DNA of 64,000 nt from CAIKMD01 sp963803265 (GTDB taxonomy: Bacteria > Pseudomonadota > Alphaproteobacteria > ATCC43930 > CGMCC-115725): positions 62,001 through 126,000 of the forward strand of contig CAWDLZ010000004.1 of NCBI GenBank assembly GCA_963803265.1. The letters are read 5' to 3'. Position 1 is the first letter of the stretch; the number at the start of each line of letters is the position of its first letter. Both the position numbers and the translations under genes were made by a program. A model generated the notes under the pieces. It saw nothing but the letters and a program-made list of their open reading frames with translations. It made no database searches and was not told the origin of the DNA. Below, piece by piece: positions 1-10,212 of the stretch.

Positions 1-196
1 CTTTCTTGCGGCCATTGGTGCCCTCGCGCTCGTTGCCGGCTAGGTCATCACGGTTCGTTGCACTAATCGGTTTGACCCACTCGTGGCCGTGGTTCTCCGC
101 CTTCGCGACACGTTTGTCTACCGGCCACGGCGTTATGAGCGCAGACCGAAAGGGGAGCGGTGTCGAGCGAATTGAACCGTCGTTCCCGCAAAACTT

Positions 197-265
197 GTCC
201 CCGCGAAAGCGGGGAGCGGGAACCCAGAGCGGCCGCTGGATGCCCGCTTGGACGGCCATGACGAG
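197..265. repeat. Palindromic intergenic repeat (REP-like)
   Basis: Positions 1-308 carry no convincing gene on either strand. Within them is a perfect hairpin CCCCGC-GAAA-GCGGGG (199-214), followed by GGGAACCCAGAG and then CTGGATGCCCGC..GCCATGACGAG. This arrangement of an inverted GC stem around an AACCCAG/CTGGAT core resembles dispersed palindromic repeats common between genes in alphaproteobacteria. Family membership is from memory, not from a search. Confidence 0.5.
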
Positions 266-283
266 CGGAGTTAAGGCTATCAG

Positions 284-300
284 TTCCGACTCGATCGGAA
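284..300 (-). terminator. Hairpin just downstream of lolD
   Basis: TTCCGA-CTCGA-TCGGAA is a perfect 6-bp inverted repeat with a 5-nt loop, 8 nt past the lolD stop on the minus strand. It has no following T-run, so it is at best a weak or Rho-assisted 3' end. Confidence 0.3.
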
Positions 301-308
301 GATGCGCC

Positions 309-995
309 CTATCCCGCCACCACCACGCCGTCTTCGAGCGCGAGCACGCGGTCCATGCGGCGGGCGAGATCGAGATTATGGGTGCCGACGAGGGCGGCCA
401 TTCCGGTCCGCCGCACCAGCTCGAAGAGCAGCGCCGTTACCTCGTCGGCGGTACGGTGATCGAGATTGCCGGTGGGCTCGTCGCCGAGGAGGAGCCGCGG
501 CTTGTTGGCGAGCGCGCGCAGGATCGCGACGCGCTGCTGCTCGCCGCCCGAAAGCCGCGCCGGCCGGTGATCGGCCCGCGCCTCGAGCCCGACGAGGCCG
601 AGCATTTCCTTGGCGCGCCGACGCGCCTGGCCCCGCGACACCCCGGCGATCATTTGCGGCAGGACAATGTTCTCCTCGGCCGAGAATTCCGGCAGCAGGT
701 AATGGAACTGATAGACGAAGCCGATCGCCCCGCGCCGCGCCTCGGTGCGCTGCCGCTCGGTCATCGCGCTGCAATCCCGCCCCTCGAGCAAGATGGCGCC
801 GCCGTCGGGCCGCTCCAAAAGCCCGGCCAAATGGAGGAGCGTCGATTTGCCTGCGCCCGATGGCCCGACCAGGGCCACGATCTCGCCCGCGGCGATCTTC
901 AGCGACACGCCGCGCAGCACCGGCAGCGCCTGGCCGCCTTGGCTGTAAGTGCGCACGACCTCGCGCAGCTCGAGCGTCGCGGCGACGTCACTCAT
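309..995 (-). CDS. lolD: Lipoprotein-releasing ABC transporter ATPase LolD
   Basis: ATPase of the LolCDE complex, which drives extraction of outer-membrane lipoproteins from the inner membrane and hands them to LolA. The 228-residue protein is normal length for the family. Visible motifs are Walker A GPSGAGKST (about 44-52), the LolD-type Q-loop stretch YQFHYLLPEF (about 95-104), the ABC signature LSGGEQQR (about 148-155) and Walker B LLLGDEP (about 168-174) followed by TGNLD. The ATG overlaps the end of lolC by 8 bp, so the two are co-translated as one unit. No frame damage. Confidence 0.95.
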   Translation of the reverse strand: MSDVAATLELREVVRTYSQGGQALPVLRGVSLKIAAGEIVALVGPSGAGKSTLLHLAGLLERPDGGAILLEGRDCSAMTERQRTEARRGAIGFVYQFHYLLPEFSAEENIVLPQMIAGVSRGQARRRAKEMLGLVGLEARADHRPARLSGGEQQRVAILRALANKPRLLLGDEPTGNLDHRTADEVTALLFELVRRTGMAALVGTHNLDLARRMDRVLALEDGVVVAG

Positions 996-2233
996 AGCGC
1001 AGCGCTTCGACCGGATCGAGGCGCGCGGCCCGCCATGACGGGTAGATGGTCGCGAGGAAGGTGAGCCCGAAGGCCATGGCGACGACGGTAGCCACCTCGT
1101 AAGGGTCGATGCGCGCCGGGATCTGAGTCAGGTAGTAGATCTCGGCCGAGAACAGATCGGTGCCAATGACGGCCTGGACCGCGCGGCGGATCGCCTCGAT
1201 ATGCGCGGCGAATTCGACGCCCAGCACGAATCCGGCGAGGGTGCCGACGATTCCGATGGTGGCGCCCGACAGCATGAAGATGCGCAGGATCATGCCGCGG
1301 GTCGCGCCCATCGTGCGCAGGATCGCGATGTCGCGCCCCTTGTCCTTCACCAGCATGATCATCGAGGACACGATGTTGAAGGCCGCGACCACGATGATGA
1401 GGGTAAGGATCAGGAACATGACGTTGCGCTCGACCTCGACGGCGTTGAAGAAGGCGAGATTGCTCTGCTGCCAGTCGAAGATGCGCGCCTTGCCGCCGAG
1501 CGCGTCATAGACCTCGCGATCATAGGCCCGAATGTTGTCGGGATCGGCGACCATCACCTCGAGCGACGAGACTCCCTGGCCGAGCTGGAAGAAGGTTTGC
1601 GCCGCCGCCATCGGCATGAAGATGACGGAATTGTCGAACTCGAACATGCCGACATCGAAGGTGCCGGCGATGCGATAGCTCTTGATGCGCGGCACTGTGC
1701 CGAACACCGTGGTCGCGCCCTGCGGCGAAATCAGCGTGATGTTGTCGCCGATCGCAAGCCCGAGCCGCAGGGCGAGCCGGCTGCCGACGATCACGTTGTC
1801 GCCGGAAAAGCCGGCGAGCGCGCCCGGCGACAAATGACCCGCGATCAGGGACTGCGCCCCGAGATCGGCCGCGCTGAGCCCGCGGACCTCGGCTCCGCTC
1901 GCCTGGGAGCCGGCGGTCGCCATCACCTGGCCCTCGACGATGGGCCGCACCGAGACGATGCCGGGCAGCGGCTCGAATTCGAGCGGCTTCGGCAATGTAA
2001 TCGTCCATCGGCCCGGCCTGGGCGTAGACATTGAGATGACCGTCAAAACCGAGAATGCGGCCGAGCAGCTCGGTGCGGAATCCGCTCATCACCGCCATGG
2101 TGACGATAAGGGTCGCCACGCCCAGCGCGATCCCGAGCAACGAGAAGATCGCGATCACCGAGATGAAGCCTTCCTGGCGGCGTGCGCGCAGATAGCGGAA
2201 CGCGATCATCCGCTCGACCTTGCCGAAGATCAT
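988..2233 (-). CDS. lolC: Lipoprotein-releasing system permease LolC/LolE family (frameshifted)
   Basis: Membrane subunit of the Lol exporter, partner of the ATPase encoded immediately downstream. The N-terminus (MIFGKVERMIAFRYLRARR, then a long hydrophobic helix) lies in one frame. The rest, with periplasmic domain and three C-terminal helices ending VEALRYE, lies in the next frame. The switch is near 1968-1971, where one surplus base in CGAGCCGCTGCCC separates IRA from LPGIVSVRP. The span is 3n+1 nt, consistent with one insertion and a protein of about 414 residues, normal for LolC. The start ATG overlaps the proS stop as ATGA. I treat the lesion as a probable sequence error because the gene is normally essential. 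Confidence 0.88.
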
Positions 2234-3546
2234 GGCCGCCGCGCCAGCATCTCGAGCGCGGCATCGGGCGTCGTCTCCGCGCGCTCGGCCGTCTTGCGGT
2301 TCTTCACCTCGACGAGGTTGGCGGCCACGCTGCGCGGGCCGATCACGAACTGATAGGGCAGCCCGATCAAATCCATCGCCGCGAATTTCGCGCCCGCCGA
2401 TTCGTCGCGATCGTCGTAAAGCACCTCGATCCCGGCGCGCCGAAGCTTGCCGTAGAGCGCGTCGCACGCCGCCGCGCATTTCTTGTCGCCCGCGCGCAGA
2501 TTGATGAGGGCGACCGAGAAAGGCGCGACGCTATTGGGCCAAACGATGCCGCCGGAATCGTGGCTGGCCTCGATGATCGCGCCGACGAGCCGCGAGACGC
2601 CGATGCCATAAGAGCCCATCTCGACCGGCACGGAAGCGCCGTCGGGCCCGGCGACGACCGCGTTCATCGGCTTCGAATACTTGGTGCCGAAATAGAACAG
2701 CTGCCCGACCTCGATGCCGCGCTTGCCTTGCATGCGACGCGATTCGGGGACCCGGCGCTCGAATTCCGCCTGGTCGTGCTTCTCATCCGTCGCGGCATAC
2801 CAGTTCGCGATGTAGTCCTGCACCGCGGGGCTGGATGGATCGATGTTTTTCTCATCGAGCTGCACGACATCGCTGTCGTAATGCAGCTCGCTCTCGCCGC
2901 TCTCGGCCTGAACGTGAAACTCGTGGCTGAGATCGCCGCCGATGGGGCCGGTATCGGCGCGCACCGGAACCGGCGTCAGACCCATGCGCTTGAAGGTCTT
3001 CATATAGGCGACGAACATCTTGAAATACGACGTGATCGCGCCGGCCTTGTCGAAGTCGAAGGAATAATTGTCCTTCATCAGGAATTCGCGCCCGCGCATC
3101 ACGCCGAAACGCGGCCGCACCTCGTCGCGGAACTTCCATTGGATGTGATAGAGGTTCTTGGGCAGGTCGCGATAGCTTTTGACCGCGCTGCGGAAGATGT
3201 CGGTGACGAGTTCCTCGTTGGTCGGGCCGTACAGGAGGTCGCGCTCGTGCCGGTCGCGGATGCGCAGCATCTCCTTGCCATAAACGTCGTAGCGCCCGCT
3301 CTCGCGCCACAGTTCGGCCGGCTGCAGCGTCGGCATCAGCAGCTCTTGTGCGCCCGCCGCGTCCTGTTCCTCGCGCACGATTTGCTCGACCTTTCGCAGC
3401 ACGCGAAGGCCCAGCGGCAACCAGCTATAAATGCCCGAAGCCGATTGCCGGATCATCCCGGCGCGCAGCATGAGCCGATGCGAGACGATCTGCGCCTCGC
3501 TCGGATTCTCCTTCAGGAGCGGCAGCAAATAAGCCGACAGACGCAA
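2230..3546 (-). CDS. proS: Prolyl-tRNA synthetase (short alphaproteobacterial type)
   Basis: Class II aminoacyl-tRNA synthetase charging tRNA-Pro. Seen: motif 2 region YHIQWKFRDEVRPRFGVMRGREF, motif 3 region GSYGIGVSRLVGA, and a C-terminal anticodon-binding domain. At about 440 residues it lacks the large editing insertion of the E. coli enzyme, as is usual in alphaproteobacteria. I chose the TTG at 3546 because its product begins (M)RLSAYLLPLLKENP, matching the common family start, and because AGGA lies 5 nt upstream. A GTG at 3594 would add 16 residues. Frame intact. It overlaps lolC by 4 bp. Confidence 0.95.
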   Translation of the reverse strand: MRLSAYLLPLLKENPSEAQIVSHRLMLRAGMIRQSASGIYSWLPLGLRVLRKVEQIVREEQDAAGAQELLMPTLQPAELWRESGRYDVYGKEMLRIRDRHERDLLYGPTNEELVTDIFRSAVKSYRDLPKNLYHIQWKFRDEVRPRFGVMRGREFLMKDNYSFDFDKAGAITSYFKMFVAYMKTFKRMGLTPVPVRADTGPIGGDLSHEFHVQAESGESELHYDSDVVQLDEKNIDPSSPAVQDYIANWYAATDEKHDQAEFERRVPESRRMQGKRGIEVGQLFYFGTKYSKPMNAVVAGPDGASVPVEMGSYGIGVSRLVGAIIEASHDSGGIVWPNSVAPFSVALINLRAGDKKCAAACDALYGKLRRAGIEVLYDDRDESAGAKFAAMDLIGLPYQFVIGPRSVAANLVEVKNRKTAERAETTPDAALEMLARRP

Positions 3547-3610
3547 CTTTTCCTCGCGCGTTATATCGGCCGAATTTAGGGAAGGTCCGCGCACCTGTCC
3601 ATGCGGGCGC

Positions 3611-4096
3611 TTATTTCTTGCCGTCCTGAACTTTGCCCGCGCCGGCGGTGCGACACGCCTCGATCAGCGCGGCGCGCCGGTCCCCGCCCAAGGGCTGGCC
3701 ATTGAAATAGGCTTGATTATCGCGCACCGTGACGTAACCCAGAATCGCCTTGGGCAGCCAAGCGCCGCGCGTGGCCCGTATCCCGAACTTTCCCGCGAGC
3801 GCCGCATCGATCTCGACCGGGAAATTATCGGTTTCCAGCTGGGGCGTCGTGGACGGCACTTCGGCGGGGGCGACGGCGTTCCCATGCACATCAACGCCGG
3901 GCCGGTAGTCGGCGCTGGGCACATTAGCCCCGCCGATCAAGGCATTGCAGAGCTGCGAGGATATGACGAGCGTCCCTTCCGGACCGGCCTCCACCGCGCC
4001 CGGTGGCGGAGACGGGCTTTGGGCCAGGGCCGGCGCCACGGTCAAGATCGCGAAAACCCCCAAAACTAGCCGATGCGCTGCGAAGGTTCCCGTCAT
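3611..4096 (-). CDS. Exported hypothetical protein
   Basis: A 161-residue protein with a clear Sec signal peptide (basic start, hydrophobic segment, cleavage expected after APALA at about residue 25). The mature part is a small domain with SQLCNALIGGAN and a C-terminal EACRTAG, so two cysteines could form a disulfide after export. It precedes proS by 64 nt on the same strand, so it may be co-transcribed with it. I do not recognise a family and assign no function. The start is the only ATG that gives the signal peptide. Confidence 0.65.
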   Translation of the reverse strand: MTGTFAAHRLVLGVFAILTVAPALAQSPSPPPGAVEAGPEGTLVISSQLCNALIGGANVPSADYRPGVDVHGNAVAPAEVPSTTPQLETDNFPVEIDAALAGKFGIRATRGAWLPKAILGYVTVRDNQAYFNGQPLGGDRRAALIEACRTAGAGKVQDGKK

Positions 4097-4298
4097 AAGT
4101 GTACCCGCACGGATTCGGTTGCCTTCTATGCATAATTATCGTGACGAATTCGGGATCATTTCGTACACTCCATGCGGCTTTCGGCTTTCCAACGCAAGAA
4201 AGCGACCGGGCCCAAGTTTAGGGAGGAAAGGCCGCGAAAGGGCGGTTTGGGGGATCACCCTCTCGAAGAATTCTAGCATCCGACGCGCGCGTGGCTGG

Positions 4299-4332
4299 GG
4301 CAAGATCATCTCGATCTTGCCTTATTTTTTTT
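4299..4332 (+). terminator. Strong plus-strand hairpin plus T-run
   Basis: GGCAAGATC-ATCTC-GATCTTGCC is a perfect 9-bp inverted repeat (4299-4321) followed on the plus strand by TTATTTTTTTT, the layout of an intrinsic terminator. No plus-strand gene lies upstream (4097-4298 has none). Read on the minus strand it is a hairpin directly after the tag stop without a T-run, so it may simply end tag transcripts. Confidence 0.5.
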
Positions 4333-4885
4333 GCGAGGCCTTGGGCCTTGTTTGGCGCCAGGGCGGCGCGAGAGCGAGGACTTGGGCGTGGACCGGACAG
4401 CTCGGAACATGGGCGCCCTTGAGATATCCGAGGCTCATTAGGAACTCGCTCACGATCTCGCCGCCCGTGAAGCGAAAGGTTTCGCGGAACAGCTTGACCC
4501 ATTTCTCCTTCGGCAGCGGATGATGGGCGTCGAGCCAGGCAGCGAAACCGCCGGTGCTCGCCCGGATCTCCTGGAGCCGCCGGGCGTTGTCGATCACCGC
4601 CTCGATCTTGAGCCGGTTTCGGATGATGCCCGGGTCGGCCAAGAGCCGCTTCACGTCGCGCACGCCGAACCCCGCGACCTGGTCGATATCGAAGCTGGCG
4701 AAAGCTGCTTGGAACGCAGCGCGCTTTTTCAACACGGTGAGCCAGGACAATCCGGCCTGGTTGATCTCCAGCGCCAGGCGCTCGAACATCACTTCATCCG
4801 CTCGCGCCGGAAAGCCGTACTCGGTGTCGTGATAGGCGCCGTTGAACGGATGGCCGGGCGCGAGACGGCAATAAGCGGCGCTCAT
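4322..4885 (-). CDS. tag: DNA-3-methyladenine glycosylase I
   Basis: Base-excision repair enzyme removing 3-methyladenine from alkylated DNA. At 187 residues it is the family length. The N-terminus has the conserved Cys (C6) and His (H19, in GAYHDTEYG) that with the C-terminal GAHVPSCPVH stretch form the zinc site of the Tag family. The substrate-pocket segment EINQAGLSW and the helix-hairpin-helix-like region DVKRLLADPGIIRNRLKI are present. The ATG overlaps the stop of the upstream DUF1467 gene (ATGA). The last codons are an A-rich run (QKK stop). Confidence 0.92.
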   Translation of the reverse strand: MSAAYCRLAPGHPFNGAYHDTEYGFPARADEVMFERLALEINQAGLSWLTVLKKRAAFQAAFASFDIDQVAGFGVRDVKRLLADPGIIRNRLKIEAVIDNARRLQEIRASTGGFAAWLDAHHPLPKEKWVKLFRETFRFTGGEIVSEFLMSLGYLKGAHVPSCPVHAQVLALAPPWRQTRPKASQKK

Positions 4886-5121
4886 GTCAAGGAGCGGAGA
4901 TTGACTATTCCGCTCGCCACCACCCAATAGACGACGCCCCAGAGAAGGGCAGCGATGAGGGTCGTGATCCCCGCCTTGAGCAGCAGCCGGGGATTGGCGG
5001 GTGCGCCCGCGGCGTGGCCGGGATCGCCGTCCTGCGCCGGAGTGACGCCCCAGGGCAGCACGGCGAAGATCGTGATCCACCAGATCACCACATAGGTTGC
5101 GATGCCAACAAACCAGTTCAC
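4882..5121 (-). CDS. Small DUF1467-like membrane protein
   Basis: A 79-residue protein starting at a GTG that overlaps the mce stop (GTGA), beginning NWFVGIATYVVIWWITIFAV. Two transmembrane helices flank a short Pro/Ala-rich loop (GDPGHAAGAPANPRLL). The pattern matches my memory of DUF1467, a small alphaproteobacterial membrane family often located beside methylmalonyl-CoA epimerase and proS. Function unknown. It is stitched between mce and tag by 4-bp overlaps on both sides. Confidence 0.75.
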   Translation of the reverse strand: MNWFVGIATYVVIWWITIFAVLPWGVTPAQDGDPGHAAGAPANPRLLLKAGITTLIAALLWGVVYWVVASGIVNLRSLT

Positions 5122-5531
5122 GTCGCGGTCACCTCTTCCAGCTCGATGAGAGTGCCGCAAAAATCCTTGGGATCGAGGAACAGCACCGGCTTGCCGTGGG
5201 CGCCGATGCTCGGTTCGCCGTTGCCCAAGACCCGTGCGCCGGCGGCCGCGAGCCGGCCGGCCGCCACGCGGACATCGGCGACCTCGTAACAGAGATGATG
5301 CATCCCGCCCGACGGGTTGCGCGCGAGGAACCCGGCCACCGGAGAATCTTCGCCGAGAGGCGCGAGCAGCTCGATCTTGGCGTTGGGGAGACTGACGAAC
5401 ACGGTGGTGACGCCATGCTCAGGCAAAGGGGTAGACGCGGACACCTCGGCGCCGAGCAGATCGCGATAAAGCGCCGCCGCCCATTCGAGGTCGGGGACGA
5501 CGATCGCGACATGATTGAGCCGGCCGATCAT
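5118..5531 (-). CDS. mce: Methylmalonyl-CoA epimerase
   Basis: Interconverts (2R)- and (2S)-methylmalonyl-CoA in propionyl-CoA metabolism. The 137-residue VOC-fold protein starts IGRLNHVAIVVPDLEWAAALY. Expected metal ligands are visible as H7 (LNHVAI), the His pair in GGMHHLCYEV and the terminal Glu in GTLIELEE. It sits 14 nt after the RNase J gene in the same direction. Other VOC families are possible, but sequence and context favour Mce. Confidence 0.9.
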   Translation of the reverse strand: MIGRLNHVAIVVPDLEWAAALYRDLLGAEVSASTPLPEHGVTTVFVSLPNAKIELLAPLGEDSPVAGFLARNPSGGMHHLCYEVADVRVAAGRLAAAGARVLGNGEPSIGAHGKPVLFLDPKDFCGTLIELEEVTAT

Positions 5532-5545
5532 GTTAGCGTCTTAGC

Positions 5546-7213
5546 TCAAATCCGCACCACATGCACCTCGATCACCGGGCGCTTGCCGGCGCTCTCGCGA
5601 AGCGCGCGGCGAAGGACGAGCCGCACCGCCTCGTGCAAGGCGGCGTCGTCGCGGCGCTCGCGGGGCGGCAATTCCTTGACCGCTTGCCCGACCTCGCGGC
5701 ACAAATCCTCGGTCATCGCCGCTTCATCCTCGCCGATGCCTTGCACGCTCACCTGCGGGGGTGCCTTGAGCCTGCCATCGGCGTCGACCACGATGGTCGC
5801 GAGCGCCGCGCCGTTCCAGCTCATGCGCACGCGGCTCTTCAAGGCCTCGCTGCCGAGCGGCAGAAGCGTATTGCCGTCGGCGACGAGCCGCCCGCTCTCG
5901 ACCTCGCCCACCACGACGGGCTCGCCCGGCGCGAGCTTCACCACTTGGCCGTTGCCGGTCACGATCGCGCGCGTGACGCCGCAATCCTCGGCCAGGGCGG
6001 CGTGCGCCCTCAAGTGCCGCGCCTCGCCATGCACGGGAAGCGCGATGCGAGGCTTGACCAACCGATACATGCGAGCCAGCTCGTCCCGCGCCGGGTGGCC
6101 CGAGACATGCACGAAATGATCGTGCTCGGTCAGAATTTCCACGCCAATTGCCGCGAGCTGGTTGTGCAGCCGGCCGATCGCCCGCTCGTTGCCAGGGATG
6201 ATGCGCGAGGAGAAGATCGCGGTGTCGCCGGCCTCGAGGACGATCGCGGGATGCTCGTCCTCGGCGATGCGCGCCAGCGCCGCGCGCGGCTCGCCCTGGC
6301 TGCCCGTGCATATCAGCACGACCTTGTCACGCGGCAGATAGGCCGCCTCCTCGGGGGTCAGGAAAGGCCGGACATCGGCGAGATAGCCGGTGTCGCGCGC
6401 GGCGCGATCCATCCGCCACAGCGAGCGGCCAACGAGCGCCGTATAACGGTCATTGCGCCGCCGCCGCCGCCGCGATCGAGGACAAGCGGGCGACATTCGA
6501 GGCAAAGCACGCCACCGCGATGCGGCCCTTGCACTTCCCCACCAGGTCGATGAGCGCGCGCCGCACATCGGCTTCGGAGCCCGCCTCGCCCGCCCGCAAC
6601 GCATTGGTCGAATCGCCGATCATGGCGAGCACGCCTTCCTCGCCGAGGCGCTTCAAAGCCGCCTCGTCCGCGGTCGGACCCAGCAGCGGATCGGGATCGA
6701 ACTTCCAATCGCCGGTGTGGAGCACATTGCCCCAAGGCGTGCGCAGCACCACAGCGTTGGGCTCGGGGATCGAATGGGTGAGCGTGATCAGCTCCAGCTC
6801 GAAGCGGCCGACCGAAAACCGGCCCGACATGGGCACGACCTGGATCGGCACCTCGCGCTCGATGCCGGCCTCGACCAGCTTCGCCCGCAGCACCGCGGCG
6901 GTGAAGGGCGTGGCATAGACCGGACATCGCAGGCGATCCCACAGATAGGGAATCGCGCCGATATGGTCCTCATGCGCGTGGGTGCAGACGAGGCCGTCCA
7001 GCGTCTCGGCGCGCTCGGCGATGAAGGACGGATCGGCCATGACGATCTCGACGCCCGGAATCGTGCCGTCGGCGAAGGTGATGCCGCAATCGATCATCAG
7101 CCAGCGCCCGCCGAACCCGTAGAGCGACAGGTTCATCCCGATCTCGCCAACCCCGCCGAGCGCGACGAAGGCCAGCTCGTCGGGCTTATTGGGCGGCGGC
7201 GGCGCGCCTTCGA

Positions 7214-7217
<4 letters not shown>
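5546..7217 (-). CDS. rnj: Ribonuclease J (frameshifted)
   Basis: Metallo-beta-lactamase/beta-CASP ribonuclease for mRNA and rRNA processing. The N-terminal part (from MIEGAPPPPNKPDELAF) has the metal-binding motif THAHEDHIGAIPYLW and VLHTGDWKFDPDP. The beta-CASP part has GDSTNA and ICTGSQGEP, and later HVSGHPARDEL and PVHGEARHL. Two frames meet near 6452-6460, where GGCGCAATGAC has one surplus base: the expected reading is ..AAAANDRYTALVGRSLWR. The span is 3n+1, giving about 556 residues, normal for RNase J. The ATG overlaps the coaX stop (ATGA). Confidence 0.9.
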
Positions 7218-7988
<771 letters not shown>

Positions 7989-7996
7989 GAAATCTC

Positions 7997-8740
7997 CTAA
8001 GATTCGACCGCGAACACCTCGCCGGCGGAGACGCGGCGTCGCCCCGAGGGGGTGTCCAACAACAACGCGCCATCGGCGCCGAGCCCGGCGAAGGTTCCTG
8101 CCAGTTCGGCCTCGGGCAGGCGCACCAGAAGGCGCTGCCCTAGCCGGTGCGCGCGGTCAAGCCAAGCCTCGCGTAACCGTTCGAAGCCCTCACCACCTCG
8201 CCATTGCTCATACCAGCCAAGGAAGCTCCGGGCCAGTGCCGCGAGCATCGCATCGGGTGCAATCTCGACGCCCGTCGCGCTCAAGGCCGTCGCCGGATAG
8301 GCGGCATTCGGCGGATAGGTCACGAGGTTGACGCCTAGCCCAAGGACGAGCCAGTCGAGTTCGCCCTTCGAGCGCGACCTGGATTCAAGCAGAATCCCGG
8401 CTAGCTTCCGTCCGGCCAACAGCACGTCGTTGGGCCATTTGAAGGCGATCGCGGCATCGGGCGCGAAGCCGAGACAGGCATCGCCCACCGCAAGCGCGGC
8501 GGCAAAACCGAGCTGCGCCGCCGCCGCGACCGGTACCGCGGGGCGCAGGATCAGCGAGGCGTAAAGATTGCCGGGCGGCGAGGCCCATGCTCGGCCCAGG
8601 CGGCCGCGCCCCTGAGTTTGTTCGAGCGCCCAGACAAGCGTGCCTGCGACGGCGCCAGCGCTAGCCAGGGCTTTGGCTTCGTCATTGGTGCTGGGGATGC
8701 GGGCATGGCGCGAGAGCCGATAGAACCCTGGGAGCATCAT
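7997..8740 (-). CDS. birA: Biotin--[acetyl-CoA-carboxylase] ligase
   Basis: Attaches biotin to the carboxyl-carrier protein. Conserved STNDEAKAL, QTQGRGRLGRAWASPPGNLY (ATP/biotin loop), FKWPNDVLLAGRKLAGIL and GLGVNL are present. At 247 residues it is a class I enzyme with no N-terminal helix-turn-helix, so it is not expected to repress the biotin operon. The ATG at 8740 overlaps the nuoN stop (ATGA), which decides the start over the longer open frame. Confidence 0.93.
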   Translation of the reverse strand: MMLPGFYRLSRHARIPSTNDEAKALASAGAVAGTLVWALEQTQGRGRLGRAWASPPGNLYASLILRPAVPVAAAAQLGFAAALAVGDACLGFAPDAAIAFKWPNDVLLAGRKLAGILLESRSRSKGELDWLVLGLGVNLVTYPPNAAYPATALSATGVEIAPDAMLAALARSFLGWYEQWRGGEGFERLREAWLDRAHRLGQRLLVRLPEAELAGTFAGLGADGALLLDTPSGRRRVSAGEVFAVES

Positions 8741-10185
8741 CCCGAGAATAGCACCGACGCCACGGCATCCGCGCCATCGACCAAGGGGCCCGGCCAGACA
8801 AAGAAGAACAGAATCACCAGCGCCGAGAGGAGCACCACGGCCTGGACCTCGCGACCGACCGGGCGGTCGAAGGCGGCTTGCGGCTCGTCGAAATACATCA
8901 GCTTGACGATGCGTAGGTAATAATACGACCCGACCACGCTGGCGAGAACGCCGATCACGGCGAGCCCGTAAAGTTGCGCATCGATGGCGGCAAGGAAAAT
9001 ATAGACCTTGGCGAAGAAACCAGCGAGCGGTGGAATTCCCGCCATCGAGAACATGAAGATGGCCATCGCCAGCGCCAATCCGGGCTGGGTGCGCGACAGG
9101 CCGGCGAGATCGCCAATACCCTCGACCAGCTTGCCGCCGCGCCGCATGCACAGGATGACGCCGAAGGTCCCGATATTCATGAAGAGATAGATCGCGAGAT
9201 AGACGAGAATGCCGCGCACGCCGGCCGCAGTTCCCGCCGCCAGGCCGATCAGCGCATAGCCGACATGCCCGATCGAGCTGTAGGCCATCAGCCGCTTAAT
9301 GTTGGTCTGATAGATGGCGGCGAAGGCCCCGAGCAGCATCGATGCCACCGAGAGGAACCAAACCAGTTGCCGCCATTCGGAAAGCAGGCCGCCGAACGGC
9401 CCGACCATCACCCGGATGAACAACGCCATGGCGGCGATCTTGGGCGCCACCGAGAACAGCGCGGTCACCGGCGTCGGCGCGCCTTCATAGACGTCGGGCG
9501 TCCACATGTGGAACGGCACCGCCGAGACCTTGAAAGCGAGGCCGACGGCGATCAGCACGATGCCGATGAGGAGCCCGATCGAGAACGCGCCACCATCGGC
9601 AAAATCCTTGGCCAGCACATCGAACGCAGTCGAGCCGGCAAAGCCATAAACCATGGAGGCACCGAAAAGCAGCATCCCGGAAGCGAGCGCGCCGAGGACG
9701 AAGTATTTCAAGCCGGCTTCGGTCGAGCGCAGGGAATCGCGCTGGAAGGCGGCGACCACGTAAAGCGCGAGGCTTTGCAGTTCGAGCGAAACGTAGAGCG
9801 AGATGAGATCGTTCGCCGAAATCATCATCATCATGCCGGCGGTGGCGAGCAGCACCAGCACCGGATATTCCGGCCGCGCGATTCCCTCGCGCTCGTTGAA
9901 GCGCATCGACAGGACGAGCGACAGCCCCGATCCCGCCAAGACCAGCATCTTGGCGAAGGCGCCAAACCCGTCGGTGACGAACATGCCGTAAAGGCTCACC
10001 CGTCGCTCGACCCCATCGGCGCTGAGGGGTAGTGCGACCAGCGCGAAGGCGACGACCAGCGCGGCGACGGCAAGCCAGGTGATCTCGCGCGCGGCCTTGT
10101 CGCCCTGGAAGACGCCGAGGATCAAGAGCGCCATCGCCGCGCCGGCCGTGAATATCTCCGGAATCGCGGGCAGAAAATCGGGCAC
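8737..10185 (-). CDS. nuoN: NADH-quinone oxidoreductase subunit N
   Basis: Antiporter-like proton-pumping subunit of complex I. The 482-residue, highly hydrophobic protein has about 14 helices. The helix with KVSAVPFHMWTPDVYEGAP carries the conserved lysine, and QTNIKRLMAYSSIGHVGYAL is the second signature. It begins at a GTG (VPDFLPAIPEIF) 27 nt after the nuoM stop. Frame intact, unlike most of its nuo neighbours. Confidence 0.95.
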   Translation of the reverse strand: MPDFLPAIPEIFTAGAAMALLILGVFQGDKAAREITWLAVAALVVAFALVALPLSADGVERRVSLYGMFVTDGFGAFAKMLVLAGSGLSLVLSMRFNEREGIARPEYPVLVLLATAGMMMMISANDLISLYVSLELQSLALYVVAAFQRDSLRSTEAGLKYFVLGALASGMLLFGASMVYGFAGSTAFDVLAKDFADGGAFSIGLLIGIVLIAVGLAFKVSAVPFHMWTPDVYEGAPTPVTALFSVAPKIAAMALFIRVMVGPFGGLLSEWRQLVWFLSVASMLLGAFAAIYQTNIKRLMAYSSIGHVGYALIGLAAGTAAGVRGILVYLAIYLFMNIGTFGVILCMRRGGKLVEGIGDLAGLSRTQPGLALAMAIFMFSMAGIPPLAGFFAKVYIFLAAIDAQLYGLAVIGVLASVVGSYYYLRIVKLMYFDEPQAAFDRPVGREVQAVVLLSALVILFFFVWPGPLVDGADAVASVLFSG

Positions 10186-10212
10186 CGGGAAATCGAATCT
10201 ATGCGCCGGTCC

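Noticed and set aside
6..1064. Long plus-strand open frame (352 codons) at the window start
   Set aside because: It lies antisense to lolD and has the Arg/Pro-rich composition of a shadow frame in GC-rich DNA, with no family signal.
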